This document shows, piece by piece, positions 25,193-33,747 of a stretch of DNA of 42,763 bases (position 1 is the first letter of the stretch; each line of letters opens with the position of its first letter). The stretch lies in contig NZ_BIFH01000020.1 in the NCBI RefSeq assembly GCF_003967355.1, positions 338,819 through 381,581 on the forward strand, given 5' to 3'. Source of the stretch: Embleya hyalina. Its GTDB lineage: Bacteria; Actinomycetota; Actinomycetes; Streptomycetales; Streptomycetaceae. The notes under the pieces were generated by a model. It saw only the letters and a program-made list of their open reading frames with translations. It did not search any database and was not told the origin of the DNA. The translations under genes were made by a program, and so were the position numbers.

Positions 25193-26527
25193 TCAGTCGG
25201 GGATCGTGGCCAGGGTCCAGGCGCCGTCGGCTTCGATCTCGATCAGGCAGGGGCCCTTGGGCAGGATCGACTCGCCCTCGTAGTCGCCGATCACGTTGGC
25301 CAGGGTGCCGAGATAGGCCTCGTCGCCGCCGTGTTCGGTGAAGGTGCCGACGATGAAGTTGCTGCCGCCGGCGTGCGTCATCGCGACCACCGTGCGCGGG
25401 CCGGCCCAGCGCACCGTCTCGGGGCCGGTGCCCTCCAGCCGGTCGGTGAGCGGCCGGGCGGCCTCGGGGGTGAGCAGGCGGACGGTCCACGCGCCGTCGG
25501 CCTCGATCTTCAGGCGCGAGGTACGCGTGCCGCGTTCGTCCACCAGGGCCCGGCTCCGGTGCGTGCCGATCGTGTTGGCCAGGAGCTTGTCCGTCTCCAG
25601 GTCGGCGTCCAGCGTCCAGACCACGAAGTTCTCGGTGCCCCGGGCCTCCAACTCGATCAGGAAGGGGCCGGCGTCGACGGGGCGCTCGATGGAGAGGACC
25701 CGGTCGCCGCGGCCCTCGTACTCGACGGCGGGCGCGGGGCGGGGCGAGAGCGGGGCGGCGTCGGCGGGGTCGGGGTCGGGGTCGGGGTCGGGCGCGGCCT
25801 GCGGTTCCGGCAACTGCTCGGCTTGGAGCGGTGGTTCCGGCACGACGTCGGCCGAGGCGGCCGGCGCGGGTTCGGCCTCGGACCCGACCTCGGGTTCCGG
25901 AGCGGGCTCGGGGTCGACCGCGGGCTCGGCCTCGGACACCCGTGCGGGCTCCGCCTCCGACCCCCCGGCCGGTTCCGGTGCCGGCTCGACGTGCGCCGCC
26001 GCGTCCGGTACCACCGGGTCCGCCATCACCGCGGCCGTGAACAGCGCCTGGTCGGGCTCCGCGCCCAGGTCCCGCACCAATTGGTCCAGGCCCGCCTCGT
26101 AACCCTGTCCCACCGCGCCGAACCGCCACCCGTCCCGCCGATAGACCTCGGCCAGGATCAGCGCCCGTTCCCGGGTCGACTCGCCCACCGGCAGCACGAA
26201 TCGGCCGATCTCGCCGTCTGCGCCGAGCAGACGCAGGTGCGACCCGGCACCGAACCCCGGCTCCCGCGCGCCGATCGCGAACACCAGCCGGTCCACCGCG
26301 TCGTCCACGGCGGACAGGTCCACGTGGAACTCGGCGATCCCGGTCCCGCCGGCCACGAGCGCGACCGCGCTCGTCAGCGACGCGGGCCGGGCGGTACAGA
26401 CCACATCCAGATCCGCCGTCCCGAGGCTGAAGCAGTACGCGGCCAGGCCCTCGCCCGACACGTCGAACTCCACCCTGATGGCGGATTCGTCCAGCCTCGT
26501 CTTCTCGCCCATGGCGAATGTACGCAT
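25193..26527 (-). CDS. TerD domain protein with twin C-terminal repeats
   Basis: A 444-residue protein. Residues 1 to about 155 are a TerD domain (LGTADLDVVC, GRFVLPVGESTRERALILAEVYRRDGWRFGAVGQGYEAGLDQL). TerD proteins bind Ca2+ and occur in tellurite/stress clusters. Residues about 165-275 are a low-complexity Pro/Glu/Ala linker. About 275-444 hold two diverged copies of a 65-70-residue domain. In each, a G-P-x2-hydrophobic strand is followed by NFxVxT, LANxIGxY-like and finally IEADGAWT (in both). The protein is probably cytosolic. ATG 26527 has GGAGG 5 nt upstream. There is no ter operon around it, so its role cannot be inferred from neighbours. Confidence 0.85.
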   Translation of the reverse strand: MRTFAMGEKTRLDESAIRVEFDVSGEGLAAYCFSLGTADLDVVCTARPASLTSAVALVAGGTGIAEFHVDLSAVDDAVDRLVFAIGAREPGFGAGSHLRLLGADGEIGRFVLPVGESTRERALILAEVYRRDGWRFGAVGQGYEAGLDQLVRDLGAEPDQALFTAAVMADPVVPDAAAHVEPAPEPAGGSEAEPARVSEAEPAVDPEPAPEPEVGSEAEPAPAASADVVPEPPLQAEQLPEPQAAPDPDPDPDPADAAPLSPRPAPAVEYEGRGDRVLSIERPVDAGPFLIELEARGTENFVVWTLDADLETDKLLANTIGTHRSRALVDERGTRTSRLKIEADGAWTVRLLTPEAARPLTDRLEGTGPETVRWAGPRTVVAMTHAGGSNFIVGTFTEHGGDEAYLGTLANVIGDYEGESILPKGPCLIEIEADGAWTLATIPD

Positions 26528-26662
26528 CGAGCCCTCCCCGGCCTCCCCTGACCTGGCGTCACCTTAACGCGCATGACGAAGCGCCGGGCGGCAACGGGCC
26601 ACCCGGCGGGAACGGGGAGGTTCGGCGAACCGGACGCGGCCGTCCGGGTTCGGACCGCGGGC

Positions 26663-26812
26663 TCAGCGGTCCTTGTTGAAGCGCGTCACGACGAACAGCA
26701 GGATGAGCAGCGTGGCCAGCGCACCGATGCCGGCACCCAGCGCGTTCAGGTTCTCGTGCTTGCCGCTCTCGTTGGCCAGCGTGGTGAGGACGGTCGTGGC
26801 GTGCTGGGTCAT
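26663..26812 (-). CDS. Small single-pass membrane protein, conserved C-terminus TRFNKDR
   Basis: A 49-residue product begins MTQHATTVLTTL and has a short charged segment (ANESGKHENL). It then has one hydrophobic helix at about residues 24-43 (LGAGIGALATLLILLFVV) and ends TRFNKDR. The same architecture occurs in small Streptomyces membrane proteins of this genomic neighbourhood, so I regard it as real although very short. Function unknown. ATG 26812 has AGGG about 10 nt upstream; TACGAT about 45 nt upstream is a -10 candidate. It is divergent from the M48 protease gene. Confidence 0.8.
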   Translation of the reverse strand: MTQHATTVLTTLANESGKHENLNALGAGIGALATLLILLFVVTRFNKDR

Positions 26813-26971
26813 CCGTGGTCAGCCCTTGCGTAGTTTTTGCCGACGTGTGCGGACGACATCGTACGGGCGCGGAGGGTGAGGCGCGCGGCCAGGTTCCAGG
26901 GACGACCCTCGGCCCCGGGGGTCGGATGTGCCTAGGGTGGACGTGGATTGCTCGAGGCTAGGGGGCGCAGC

Positions 26972-28102
26972 ATGCCGGACGACAAGACGGTCGGACCGTT
27001 CGAGGGACGCCGACGATTCCCCGGGATCTCCTCCCGGGCCTACGAACATCCCTCCGACCGCGCCGCGCTGGTGGCGATGCGCCGGCTCAGCGGTTTCGAT
27101 CTCGTACTGAAACAGATGTCGGGTCTGGTGTCCGAGCGGGCGATCCGACTCGCCTTCCTGGCGGGGTCGGTCCGGGCGGGCGAGCAGCAGTTCCACCGCC
27201 TGCACGAGATGGCCCGCGAGTCGGCGTACATCCTGGATCTGCCCACCGTGCCGGAGCTGTTCGTCACCCAGGACCCGCAGCCGAACGCGATGGCGATCGG
27301 CATGGACAAGCCGTTCATCGTGGTCACCTCGGGCCTGGTCGAACTGCTCGACGACGACGAGATGCGCACGGTGATCGGGCACGAGACCGGGCACATCCTG
27401 TCCGGACACGCCGTGTACCGCACGATGTTGCTGATCCTGACCCGGTTCGCCGCCGCGCTGTCCGGGATCCCGCTGGGCACGATCGGCGTGCACGCGATCA
27501 TCACCGCGTTGCAGGAGTGGTTCCGCAAGTCGGAGGTGTCCTGCGACCGGGCGGGCCTGCTGGTCGGCCAGGACCCCGAGGTGTCGATGCGCGCGCTGAT
27601 GAAGGTCGCGGGCGGCTCGCAGCTGCACGAGATGAGCACCGACGCGTTCCTGGAGCAGGCCGCCGAGTACGAGGGCGCCGGCGACCTGCGCGACAGCGTG
27701 CTCAAGTTGATGAACCTGTTGGGCCGTTCCCACCCGTTCCCGGTGGTCCGGGTCGCCGAACTGCGCAAGTGGGCGGACGGGGACGACTATCGGCGGATTC
27801 TGGCCGGCGAGTATCCGCGTCGCGAGGACGACCCGAACGCGTCGGTGCGCGAGGAGGCCAAGGCCTCGGCGAACGCCTACCGCGAGTCCGTACGCACCAC
27901 CACGGACCCGCTGTTCGGCCTGCTGCGCGACCTCGCCGACGGCGCGGCGGACGCGGGCGGCAAGCTCCGGGACCGGTTCGCCGGCCGCCGCGGCGAACCC
28001 GGGCCGACGCCGGACGGTGAGACGCCGCCCGACGGTCACACGCCGCCGTCGAGCGGGGGGAAGCGAGCACCCGAGGGCGGGGCCGGGGGACGGCCCGCGT
28101 GA
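26972..28102 (+). CDS. M48 family zinc metalloprotease
   Basis: A 376-residue protein. The zinc signature HETGH is at 137-141 in MRTVIGHETGHILSGHAVYR, with third-ligand Glu188 in SEVSCDRAG. The catalytic Glu is intact. The HtpX/Ste24-type fold is recognisable, but instead of several TM helices only one hydrophobic stretch (about 152-178) is seen, so it may be membrane-associated. The C-terminal 50 residues are Pro/Gly-rich and disordered. ATG 26972 with GGGGG upstream begins MPDDKTV; the longer frame from 26948 is unlikely. A TAGGGT -10 candidate is at 26933-26938. The substrate is unknown; related proteins clear misfolded membrane proteins. Confidence 0.9.
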   Translation: MPDDKTVGPFEGRRRFPGISSRAYEHPSDRAALVAMRRLSGFDLVLKQMSGLVSERAIRLAFLAGSVRAGEQQFHRLHEMARESAYILDLPTVPELFVTQDPQPNAMAIGMDKPFIVVTSGLVELLDDDEMRTVIGHETGHILSGHAVYRTMLLILTRFAAALSGIPLGTIGVHAIITALQEWFRKSEVSCDRAGLLVGQDPEVSMRALMKVAGGSQLHEMSTDAFLEQAAEYEGAGDLRDSVLKLMNLLGRSHPFPVVRVAELRKWADGDDYRRILAGEYPRREDDPNASVREEAKASANAYRESVRTTTDPLFGLLRDLADGAADAGGKLRDRFAGRRGEPGPTPDGETPPDGHTPPSSGGKRAPEGGAGGRPA

Positions 28103-28116
28103 AGCGGCTCGCTCTC

Positions 28117-28128
28117 CCTATATATAGG
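28117..28128. other. Perfect AT-rich palindrome CCTATATATAGG
   Basis: A 12-nt perfect palindrome, 15 nt after the protease stop, in the 172-bp spacer 28103-28274. Such an AT-rich run is rare in this sequence. It could be a protein-binding site or promoter element. It is too short and symmetric to be a terminator. Confidence 0.6.
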
Positions 28129-28231
28129 CGTCACACAGGCCACACCCGTGGGCACCGGCGATCACGGGGCCGGTGGACCGCCACTGGCAGCACTGCCAAG
28201 TAGTCGGATAGTCACATAAAGCAGCAATGCC

Positions 28232-28260
28232 GGTCCCGCCTCCTCACCGGGGGCGGGACC
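28232..28260 (+). other. Leader hairpin before the repetitive membrane protein
   Basis: GGTCCCGCC (28232-28240) and GGCGGGACC (28252-28260) form a 9-bp stem ending 14 nt before the GTG at 28275. No U-tract follows, so it is likely a 5' UTR structure rather than a terminator. Confidence 0.45.
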
Positions 28261-28274
28261 ACTAATCTTCCCGG

Positions 28275-29090
28275 GTGACTGCAAACGGGGAGCAACCGGA
28301 TCGGGTTCCGTGGGAGCCGTCCCGCGCGAATCCACCACCGGGTCGGCCGGAGCCGCCGGCGTGGCAACAGCACGCGGACCACGCGTACCCGCCGCGCACC
28401 GGCCCCGAGCCGGGCGAGGGTTGCCTGTACACGGTGGTCCGCTGGCCCGCCCGGATCATCGCGCTGGTCATCGTGGTCCCGCTGCGCCTGCTGTGGGAGT
28501 TGGTGCGGCTGATCGGCCGGGGGATCAAGTTCCTGTTCTGGGACTGGTTCCTGTATCCGATCCTGCGGGGGCTGAAGAAGCTGCTGTGGGACTGGTTCCT
28601 GTACCCGGTGCTGAGCTTCGTCGGCCGCCACATCCTCGTCCCGCTCGGCAACGCGCTCGCGTGGGTGTTCACCCGGCTCGTATACCGACCGCTCGCCTTC
28701 CTGTTCCGCCACCTCCTGCTCGTGCCCGGCGCGTGGTTGTGGCGGCACGTGTTGCGGCCGATCGGGCGCGCGACGCTGCTCGCCCTGCGGTTCGCGTGGG
28801 ACGTCTCCACCGCGGTGCTCAACTTCCTGATCGTCCGGCCACTGTCCTGGTTGTGGCGCGCGGTGCTGGTCCCGATCGGTCGCGGCATCGCGGTGGTCTG
28901 GCGGCATCTGGTGGTGCTGCCGGTGGCCTGGGCCTGGCGCAATGTGCTCACGCCGATCGGCAGGGCCATCCGCGCCGTGGGGCGAGTTCTGGTCGTGGCG
29001 CCGTGCCGCTGGGTCGGTCGGGCCGTTCTCCGGCCGATCGGCAGGGCCACCGCCGAGGTGTTCAGAGCCCTCGGAATCGGGGGGCGCTGA
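28275..29090 (+). CDS. Repetitive amphipathic membrane protein, unknown function
   Basis: A 271-residue protein. About 50 Pro-rich residues are followed by a continuous series of W/R/L-rich segments. A 25-27-residue unit recurs: WRHVLRPIGR, WRAVLVPIGR, WRNVLTPIGR and GRAVLRPIGR, with the first two separated by 36 residues. Earlier, FLFWDWFLYPIL and LLWDWFLYPVL form another repeat pair. The helices alternate hydrophobic faces with Arg, so they may lie in or along the membrane. The cytosolic or outer side is uncertain. Homologues exist in Streptomyces as unnamed integral membrane proteins. GTG 28275 has GGG directly upstream but no good Shine-Dalgarno. Confidence 0.8.
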   Translation: MTANGEQPDRVPWEPSRANPPPGRPEPPAWQQHADHAYPPRTGPEPGEGCLYTVVRWPARIIALVIVVPLRLLWELVRLIGRGIKFLFWDWFLYPILRGLKKLLWDWFLYPVLSFVGRHILVPLGNALAWVFTRLVYRPLAFLFRHLLLVPGAWLWRHVLRPIGRATLLALRFAWDVSTAVLNFLIVRPLSWLWRAVLVPIGRGIAVVWRHLVVLPVAWAWRNVLTPIGRAIRAVGRVLVVAPCRWVGRAVLRPIGRATAEVFRALGIGGR

Positions 29091-29161
29091 CCCGACCCGT
29101 CCCATGGCCGTAGTCTTGGAACGACTTCTGTCCATCCCCTTGAGTCGAGGACTGAGCGAAA

Positions 29162-30031
29162 CTGGCACGACGTACGCCCGAGGGACCGCCGCCCGCGCCG
29201 ACGGTCCAGCGACTGCGCCTCCGGTACACCAAGCGCGGCCGCCTCCGGTTCACCAGCCACCGGGATTTCCAGCGCGCGTTCGAGCGGGCCCTGCGTCGGG
29301 CGGAAGTGCCGATGGCCTACTCCGCCGGTTTCACCCCCCACCCCAAGGTCTCCTACGCGGGAGCGGCGCCCACCGGCGTCGCCAGCGAAGCCGAATATCT
29401 CGAGATCGGCGTGGCCACACACTGTGACCCCGCCCGTCTGCGGGATCTGCTGGACGCGTCGCTGCCGAACGGTCTCGACATCGTCGAGATCGTCGAGGCA
29501 CAGGGCGGCAACCTCCCCGAGCGCCTGGAGGCGTCGGTCTGGGAGCTGGCCCTGGACGGGGTCGCTCGCGAGGAGGCCGAGCGCGCGGTCACCGCGTTCC
29601 TGGCCGCCGAGACCGTCGAGGTCCAGCGGATGAGCAAGAACGGGATGCGCACATTCGACGCCCGGGAGGCGGTGATCGCACTGACCGTCACCACCCCCGA
29701 CGGAAACGACGCAGGTCACCAGGGTGTCGATGCGGGTAGTGCCGCACCCTGTGCGATACTGCGACTGGTTGTCCGGCACACCACACCCGCCGTTCGACCC
29801 GACGACGTTCTGTCCGGTCTTCGCACGGTCGCCGAACTTGTGACGCCCACCGCCGCCGCGGTCACCCGCCTGGCGCAGGGGCCGCTCGACGCCGCGACCG
29901 TTTCGGTGACCGACCCGCTCGCGCCCGACCGCGCGACATCGGCGGTGGAGCACACCTCGCAGGGGGACGAGGAACTCCGAACCGGCCCGCAGGGCGGTGC
30001 AGAACCCGTCGTCGAAGCCTCGAATCGGTGA
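29162..30031 (+). CDS. TIGR03936 family (DUF2344) protein, apparent CTG start
   Basis: A 289-residue protein of the family that accompanies a radical SAM protein (TIGR03960) in many bacteria. The conserved N-terminus RLRYTKRGRLRFTSHRDF continues FQRAFERALRRAEVPMAYSAGFTPHPKVSYAG. The family is often encoded next to rne, as here. Its role is not established. The frame has TGA at 29153 and no ATG, GTG or TTG before GTG 29306, which would cut off the conserved region. CTG 29162 (three codons after the TGA) with GAGG about 10 nt upstream is the best start. TAGTCT at 29111-29116 is a -10 candidate. The C-terminal tail is variable. The radical SAM partner is not adjacent in the window. Confidence 0.88.
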   Translation: MARRTPEGPPPAPTVQRLRLRYTKRGRLRFTSHRDFQRAFERALRRAEVPMAYSAGFTPHPKVSYAGAAPTGVASEAEYLEIGVATHCDPARLRDLLDASLPNGLDIVEIVEAQGGNLPERLEASVWELALDGVAREEAERAVTAFLAAETVEVQRMSKNGMRTFDAREAVIALTVTTPDGNDAGHQGVDAGSAAPCAILRLVVRHTTPAVRPDDVLSGLRTVAELVTPTAAAVTRLAQGPLDAATVSVTDPLAPDRATSAVEHTSQGDEELRTGPQGGAEPVVEASNR

Positions 30032-30123
30032 CGACCGGGTACACGAGGCCCAAGGCTTGAATTTCCGACAGACTTATCGCCCGGATCACGGCCGCAAGGC
30101 CGGGACCGGCGAGTGAGAGAGAA

Positions 30124-30161
30124 GCTTCCGCGCGGCGCCCTGCGTTGGAGCGCCCGGAAGC
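30124..30161 (+). other. rne 5' leader hairpin
   Basis: GCTTCCG (30124-30130) pairs with CGGAAGC (30155-30161), and inside it GGCGC with GCGCC, giving a 12-bp interrupted stem 20 nt before the rne start. In E. coli, rne mRNA is autoregulated through leader hairpins; a similar role here is only an inference. Confidence 0.5.
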
Positions 30162-30181
30162 GTGACGGGAGACAGACCCGC

Positions 30182-33100
30182 ATGCTCGACACCGAGCCCA
30201 ACGACACGCCTGAGACATCAGGTACTTCCGGGGTTGTAAACCCCGGTACTTCCGACAACGACAACAGTACGAAGGACGACACGGCCACGACGTCGGCACC
30301 CCGCCGCCGTCGGCGCGCCGCGAGCCGTCCGGCCGGACCGCCGAGCGTGCCCTCTCCCGAGGCCGCGCCGGTTCCGGCCGCGGTGACGCCCGAGGCCGAC
30401 GAGGAGGAGCCGGAGGTCGACGAGACCGCACCGGTCGACGCCGCGCCGGAACCCGAGCCGGAGCCGGAGCCCGAGGCGCCGCGACGGACGCGGCGTACCC
30501 GCAAGCGGGTGACCGCGCCGGTGACCGACACGGCCGCGATCGTGGCCGCGCCGACGGAGGCGGTCGAGGCCGCGCCGACGGAGGTCGTCGCCGAGAGCGA
30601 GGCCGCCGCGCCGGCCGAGGAGGAGGCGCCGCGTCGGGTCCGGCGTACCCGCAAGCGCGCGGTGCCGGCCGTCGAGGAGGCCGAGGCGGCACCCGTCGCC
30701 GAGGTCGAGCCGGTGGTCGAGGCCGAGCCCGAGGCGGCCGCCGAGCCGCCCGCCCCGTCGTCCCGGCGCAAGACGCCGCCGCCGGTCTTCCAGCCGCTGT
30801 TCCAGGCCCCGCAGGCCGCGGTCTTCGCGGCGCCGCAGCGTGCCGCCGAACCGGTGGCCGCGCCGGCCGAGGACACCGTCCCGGCCGAGCCGGAGAGCAC
30901 GCCCGAGGAGCCCCGCAGTCGGCGTCGCCGGCGCCGCGCGCTGCCGGCGGACGAGGTGCACGGCGCGGCCGAGGCCGAGCCGCAGGACTCGCGCTACCAG
31001 GACGAGCAGGAGCGGCACGCGGGCCGCCCGGTCGCCGCCGCCGAGCCGGTCGAGCCGACCGAGGAGCCCGAGGGCGCCGAGGCGCACGAGGCGCACGAGG
31101 ACGAGACCGACGGCGACCGCCCGACCCGTCGCCGCCGGCGCGGTGGCCGACGCCGCCGCGGTCGCGGTGACGACGGCGCCGAGGACCACGGTTCCGACGA
31201 GGACGACGAGCAGCGGATCGAGGGCGTCGGCGACGGCCCCGACGAGGACGCGGACCCCGACGACCCGAGCGAGGCCGGCGCGACCACCAGCAGCCGCCGT
31301 CGCCGGCGGCGCCGTCGTCGCGACGGGGCCGCCGACGAGCCCGCCGGCGAGCCGCAGGACGATCCCGAGCGCACCGTGGTCAAGGTCCGCGAGCCGCGCA
31401 AGCGCGACGTGCTCGCCGACAGCCCGACCGACGAGGTGCAGGGCGTCAAGGGCTCGACCCGCCTGGAGGCCAAGAAGCAGCGCCGCCGCGAGGGGCGCGA
31501 GCAGGGTCGCCGCCGGGTGCCGATCATCACCGAATCGGAGTTCCTGGCCCGCCGCGAGGCGGTCGAGCGGGTCATGGTCGTGCGCCAGAACGGCGACCGC
31601 ACCCAGATCGGCGTGCTCGAGGACGACGTGCTCGTCGAGCACTACGTGAACAAGGAGCAGGCCACCTCCTACGTCGGCAACGTCTACCTGGGCAAGGTCC
31701 AGAACGTGCTGCCGTCGATGGAGGCCGCGTTCGTCGACATCGGCAAGGGCCGCAACGCGGTGCTGTACGCCGGTGAGGTCAACTTCGAGGCGGCGGGCTT
31801 CAGCGGTCCGCGCCGGATCGAGGCCGTGCTCAAGCCCGGCCAGTCGGTCCTGGTCCAGGTCACCAAGGACCCGATCGGCCACAAGGGCGCCCGGCTGACC
31901 AGCCAGGTCTCGCTGCCCGGCCGCTACCTGGTGTACGTGCCCGAGGGCACGATGACCGGGATCAGCCGCAAGCTCCCGGACACCGAGCGGGCCCGGCTGA
32001 AGACCATCCTCAAGAAGATCGTGCCGGAGAACGCGGGCGTCATCGTGCGCACCGCCGCCGAGGGCGCGACCGAGGAGGACCTGACCCGCGACGTGACGCG
32101 GCTCCAGGCCCAGTGGGAGGACATCAAGAAGAAGTCCAAGATGATCACGACCAGTTCGCCCTCGCTGCTGTACGGCGAGCCGGACATGACGGTCCGGGTC
32201 ATCCGCGACATCTTCAACGAGGACTTCTCCAAGCTGATCGTCTCGGGCGACGAGGCGTGGAACGTCATCCACGAGTACGTCGGCCACGTGGCCCCCGACC
32301 TGGCCCCGCGCCTGTCGCGGTGGACCAGCGAGGTGGACGTCTTCGCGACGTATCGCATCGACGAGCAGCTGATGAAGGCGCTGGACCGCAAGGTCTGGCT
32401 GCCCAGCGGCGGCTCGCTGGTGATCGACCGCACCGAGGCGATGGTCGTGGTCGACGTCAACACCGGGAAGTTCACCGGTCAGGGCGGCAACCTCGAGGAG
32501 ACCGTCACCCGCAACAACCTGGAGGCGGCCGAGGAGATCGTCCGCCAGCTCCGGCTGCGCGACCTCGGCGGGATCATCGTCGTCGACTTCATCGACATGG
32601 TCCTGGAGGCCAACCGCGATCTGGTCCTGCGTCGCCTGATGGAGTGCCTGGGCCGGGACCGGACCAAGCACCAGGTCGCCGAGGTGACCTCGCTCGGCCT
32701 GGTCCAGATGACCCGCAAGCGGGTCGGCCAGGGTCTGCTCGAAGCCTTCTCCGAGAACTGCGAGCGGTGCAACGGGCGCGGTGTGATCGTGCACATGGAC
32801 GCGCCGGAGACCAAGGGCCACGGCAACGGCGGACACACCCACGGCGGCAACGGCGCGGCGAGCGGCGGTGGGCGGCGCAAGCGCAACAAGGGCAACGCCG
32901 ACCGCAACGGCAGCGGGCCGATCACCGAGATCGTCGAGACGGACGAGTCGGTCGAGCGGGACGTGCCGGAGTTCGACGAGGTCGCGGAGGTCGCCGAGGT
33001 GCCCGCGGTCGCCGAGACGATCGAGGTCGTCGAGGTCGCGGAACCGGTCGAGGTCGCGGAGCCGGTCGAGGTCGTCGAGGCGGAGGTCGTACCGGAGCCG

Positions 33101-33670
33101 GTGGCGCCGGTCGAGGTCGTCGAGGTGCCGGTGGTGGAGGCCCCCGAGGCCGAGCCCGCGGTGACCGAGGGCGCGGACGTACCGGCCGAACCGGTCGTGG
33201 CCGCCGAGGCCGCCGAAGAGGCCGAGGAGGCCCCCGCGCCGGCCAAGCGGGTGCGCAAGGCCGCCGCCAAGAAGACGGCGGCCAAGAAGACCGCGGCCAA
33301 GACCACGGCGGCGAAGAAGACCGCCGCCAAGGCGCCCCGGAAGTCGGCCAAGAAGGTCGCCGCCGAGGCGGCCGAGGCCGAGGCCGTCGAGCAGCCGACC
33401 GAGTCGGCCGCGCCGGAGGCGGCGCCCGAGGCCGCACCCGCCGCGGCCGCCAAGGCGCGCAAGGCCGCCAAGAGCACGCGGGCCGCGAAGACCGCCGCCG
33501 CCGCCGAGCCGGCGACCGAGGCTCCGGCCGAGGCCGAGGCGGCGCCCGCCAAGCCGGCCAAGGCCGCCGCCAAGCCGCGCAAGACGTCGCGGCGGGCGAC
33601 CCGGCCCGCCGGACCGCCGGAGGGTGCCGTGGACGGCGCCGAGCCGGTGCCGGCGGCGAGCGGAAGCTGA
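30182..33670 (+). CDS. rne: RNase E/G family endoribonuclease
   Basis: A 1162-residue RNase E/G, which cleaves single-stranded AU-rich RNA in mRNA decay and rRNA maturation. Order: about 460 disordered residues with Arg clusters (RRRRRAASRP, RRTRRTRKR) alternating with acidic Ala/Glu runs. Then the catalytic core from about 463, with the S1 domain (GNVYLGKVQNVLPSMEAAFVDIG), catalytic Asp758 in DVNTG, DFIDM with Asp802/805, and the zinc-link CERC (860-863). The C-terminal about 300 residues are acidic Val/Glu repeats, then Lys/Ala repeats (KKTAAKKTAAKTTAAKK) like histone H1. Disorder on both sides is the actinobacterial layout. ATG 30182 has GGGAG about 10 nt upstream; GTG 30113 is less likely. 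Confidence 0.96.
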   Translation: MLDTEPNDTPETSGTSGVVNPGTSDNDNSTKDDTATTSAPRRRRRAASRPAGPPSVPSPEAAPVPAAVTPEADEEEPEVDETAPVDAAPEPEPEPEPEAPRRTRRTRKRVTAPVTDTAAIVAAPTEAVEAAPTEVVAESEAAAPAEEEAPRRVRRTRKRAVPAVEEAEAAPVAEVEPVVEAEPEAAAEPPAPSSRRKTPPPVFQPLFQAPQAAVFAAPQRAAEPVAAPAEDTVPAEPESTPEEPRSRRRRRRALPADEVHGAAEAEPQDSRYQDEQERHAGRPVAAAEPVEPTEEPEGAEAHEAHEDETDGDRPTRRRRRGGRRRRGRGDDGAEDHGSDEDDEQRIEGVGDGPDEDADPDDPSEAGATTSSRRRRRRRRRDGAADEPAGEPQDDPERTVVKVREPRKRDVLADSPTDEVQGVKGSTRLEAKKQRRREGREQGRRRVPIITESEFLARREAVERVMVVRQNGDRTQIGVLEDDVLVEHYVNKEQATSYVGNVYLGKVQNVLPSMEAAFVDIGKGRNAVLYAGEVNFEAAGFSGPRRIEAVLKPGQSVLVQVTKDPIGHKGARLTSQVSLPGRYLVYVPEGTMTGISRKLPDTERARLKTILKKIVPENAGVIVRTAAEGATEEDLTRDVTRLQAQWEDIKKKSKMITTSSPSLLYGEPDMTVRVIRDIFNEDFSKLIVSGDEAWNVIHEYVGHVAPDLAPRLSRWTSEVDVFATYRIDEQLMKALDRKVWLPSGGSLVIDRTEAMVVVDVNTGKFTGQGGNLEETVTRNNLEAAEEIVRQLRLRDLGGIIVVDFIDMVLEANRDLVLRRLMECLGRDRTKHQVAEVTSLGLVQMTRKRVGQGLLEAFSENCERCNGRGVIVHMDAPETKGHGNGGHTHGGNGAASGGGRRKRNKGNADRNGSGPITEIVETDESVERDVPEFDEVAEVAEVPAVAETIEVVEVAEPVEVAEPVEVVEAEVVPEPVAPVEVVEVPVVEAPEAEPAVTEGADVPAEPVVAAEAAEEAEEAPAPAKRVRKAAAKKTAAKKTAAKTTAAKKTAAKAPRKSAKKVAAEAAEAEAVEQPTESAAPEAAPEAAPAAAAKARKAAKSTRAAKTAAAAEPATEAPAEAEAAPAKPAKAAAKPRKTSRRATRPAGPPEGAVDGAEPVPAASGS

Positions 33671-33676
33671 GCCGTG

Positions 33677-33716
33677 ACGGGTCCGCTCCGGGGTGCCATC
33701 CCCCGGGCGGACCCGT
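33677..33716 (+). terminator. Intrinsic terminator of rne
   Basis: ACGGGTCCGC (33677-33686) pairs with GCGGACCCGT (33707-33716). CCGGGG and CCCCGG extend the stem inside. The arm ends in TTT, partially a U-tract. It lies 7 nt after the rne stop. Confidence 0.75.
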
Positions 33717-33747
33717 TTGGCCTTCGGCCCCGGGCATCCTGTAACCT
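33717..33747 (+). promoter_or_regulatory. Candidate promoter of rplU-rpmA
   Basis: TTGGCC (33717-33722) and TAACCT (33742-33747) are -35/-10 candidates with a 19-nt spacer; TGTAAC at 33740 gives 17. The leader to rplU would be about 130 nt and gene-free, long enough for an L21-type autoregulatory structure, though no known motif is recognised. Confidence 0.45.

Noticed and set aside
33240-33350. Short DNA repeats in the 3' part of rne
   Set aside because: They encode the Lys/Ala-rich C-terminal tail, common in actinobacterial nucleic-acid-binding proteins.
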